Of a DNA stretch of 64,000 bases, positions 62,623 to 64,000 are shown in pieces; within the stretch, counting starts at the first letter, position 1, and every line of letters starts with the position of its first letter. Position numbers and translations under genes: made by a program. The stretch is from Shewanella halotolerans (lineage in GTDB: Bacteria; Pseudomonadota; Gammaproteobacteria; Enterobacterales; Shewanellaceae): positions 1,984,001 through 2,048,000 of the forward strand of contig NZ_CP080417.1 in assembly GCF_019457535.1 (NCBI RefSeq). The letters are read 5' to 3'. The notes beneath the pieces are model-generated. The model was not told the DNA's origin and ran no database searches. It saw nothing but the letters and a program-made list of their open reading frames with translations.

Positions 62623-64000
62623 ATGAAGTTGCCTCACCCACTTATAGAAAAGGTTAAATCAGGAAGGGTGGTTTTATTTTTAGGCTCTGGAGCATTATTT
62701 GGGGCAAAGCTACCTAACGATAGGAAAATACCGCTGGGTAATGATTTGAGAGATATATTGAATGAAAGGTTTCTTAATGGAGAGTTTTCAGGAGAGTCTC
62801 TGTCAGTTGTCTCCGAAATGGCTATATCTGCTTACAGTTTATCTGAGGTTCAAACTTATATTGCGGAATATTTTTCAGGTGTAATTCCAGCGGAGTTCCA
62901 CTTTGAAATTCCAAAGTTTAAGTGGTCGACGATTTTTACCACCAACTATGATAGGTTAATTGAGACGTGCTACGAAAAGTCTGCAGACTCAAGCCAAAAG
63001 TTAATTCCCTTTTTGTCAGATGAGCAAGATATAGAGAGCCATTCTATTTCTCCCAGTGAATTGCCATTAATTAAATTGCATGGGTGTATTACACGAACTC
63101 ATGATGAAAGTCTCCCTCTAATATTAACTATTGATCAATATAATCAATACAAAAATAATCGAACAGGTTTGTTTAAATACTTGTTTGAAACAGCTTATAA
63201 GAACACGATAGTTTTTGTTGGCCATAGCCTGCAAGATGCAAACATTAGGTCTGTCCTTCATGAACTTGAAACGGAAGCGCCTAATGGCGAAAGACACTAT
63301 TTGCTCAAGCCTGAATTGAGAGACGTGGAAAGGGATTTTTGGGGCCAGAAAAAAATAACGGCACTAGACATGACGTTTGAGGATTTTATATATGAGCTTA
63401 ATTTACAAATATCTCCAGAAGATAGAGTTCTAAGTAAGTTTATCAGCCCTGATACACATTTTATACAGCAATTTTTTAATACTAACTTGCCACCAAGTGA
63501 AGAACTGATTATTTCATCTGAAAGAGATTTTACAATTCTTCATAATACAATGTCTGTTAAAGCCTGTGTCGCCAAAGATTTCTTCAGAGGTGTAGATCAG
63601 GAATGGTCTCCGATTGTTGATAACGTTGCAATTACGCGGTCGATACAATCGATAATATATGATTCAGTAATAATTAAACCTGACTCTGAAAGGAAAATTA
63701 AAACTGAGTTTTATGTTGTAAAAGGCGAGGCTGGTTCAGGTAAGTCAGTGCTTTTAAGACAGTTAGCATGGGAAACAATGCAATCTAAAATAGGGGTAGC
63801 TATTTGGGTTAATTCTGGAAGACCACTTGATATTGACTTAATAGAGGAACTTAGTTCAAAGTCTGGAGAACGATTATTCGTCTTCTGGGACGATGCAGCT
63901 AATAATGCTATAGAAATAAACAGATTTGTATCTAAAGCGATAAAAAGAGACTTAAAAATTACTATCGTTTCTGCTGAGAGATATAATGAATGGAATATGC
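62623..64000 (+). CDS. SIR2-like plus P-loop NTPase protein, probable anti-phage defence, 3' end outside window
   Basis: At least 459 codons from ATG at 62623, open to the window end. Residues 1-250 form a SIR2-like domain: nucleotide loop LFLGSG (18-23), TTNYD (106-110), LHG with His153, and FVGHSLQDANI (198-208), all marks of the SIR2_2 NADase family. Residues 366-425 hold a P-loop with Walker A GEAGSGKS (Lys374) and Walker B LFVFWDD. Such SIR2-STAND proteins sense phage and deplete NAD+. The region is strikingly AT-rich, consistent with acquisition. The sensor repeats, if any, would lie beyond the window. Confidence 0.85.
   Translation, partial: MKLPHPLIEKVKSGRVVLFLGSGALFGAKLPNDRKIPLGNDLRDILNERFLNGEFSGESLSVVSEMAISAYSLSEVQTYIAEYFSGVIPAEFHFEIPKFKWSTIFTTNYDRLIETCYEKSADSSQKLIPFLSDEQDIESHSISPSELPLIKLHGCITRTHDESLPLILTIDQYNQYKNNRTGLFKYLFETAYKNTIVFVGHSLQDANIRSVLHELETEAPNGERHYLLKPELRDVERDFWGQKKITALDMTFEDFIYELNLQISPEDRVLSKFISPDTHFIQQFFNTNLPPSEELIISSERDFTILHNTMSVKACVAKDFFRGVDQEWSPIVDNVAITRSIQSIIYDSVIIKPDSERKIKTEFYVVKGEAGSGKSVLLRQLAWETMQSKIGVAIWVNSGRPLDIDLIEELSSKSGERLFVFWDDAANNAIEINRFVSKAIKRDLKITIVSAERYNEWNM

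Overview
The window reads as chromosome of a marine gammaproteobacterium, most likely Shewanella. The core proteins (TopA, PheST, IhfA, Ndh, FadD, Rnd, MinCDE, the His enzymes) resemble enterobacterial ones closely, but long-form PurC, stand-alone astB, a DUF3802-like gene and many secreted proteases, chemoreceptors and c-di-GMP proteins fit Shewanella. This is inference from remembered families; no database was searched. I see no rRNA, tRNA, CRISPR array, prophage or intact insertion sequence.

Layout. 1-5.5 kb: end-truncated dicarboxylate/amino-acid symporter, a large Ig-like (Big-1) lipoprotein and astB. 5.8-11.5 kb: topA, an exported YceI protein, small conserved genes, and a protein with two retropepsin-like domains. 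11.5-15.8 kb: a dCache/PAS sensor with a kinase-type ATPase domain and a methyl-accepting chemotaxis protein. 16.2-21 kb: pheS-pheT-ihfA and lpxM. 21-25 kb: M3 peptidase lipoprotein and purC. 25.4-38.1 kb: a secreted-protease/signalling cluster, all on the minus strand: P-domain protein, two subtilisin-type proteases, a TPR histidine kinase with its OmpR-type regulator, and a diguanylate cyclase. 38.5-46 kb: complete histidine operon hisLGDCBHAFIE with leader peptide and attenuator. 46.2-57.9 kb: yoaA, ndh, an EamA transporter, tsaB, several uncharacterised envelope genes, fadD and rnd. 58-61.7 kb: minCDE, ycgL, an MltB-like protein and ycgN. 61.7-64 kb: two structured repeat elements, then an AT-rich stretch that opens a probable defence island with a SIR2/P-loop NTPase gene running off the end.

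The most interesting signals are: (1) an AT-rich motif whose 14-base core is identical upstream of both secreted proteases and the diguanylate cyclase and matches at 11 of 14 positions upstream of the response regulator, suggesting one regulon; (2) the SIR2 plus P-loop gene, laid out like anti-phage STAND proteins; (3) two hairpin elements at the island edge that differ by compensatory base changes; (4) a single-chain tandem retropepsin; (5) an MltB-like protein lacking the catalytic glutamate; (6) many unrelated short tandem repeats, two of which place T-tracts in helical phase upstream of genes.
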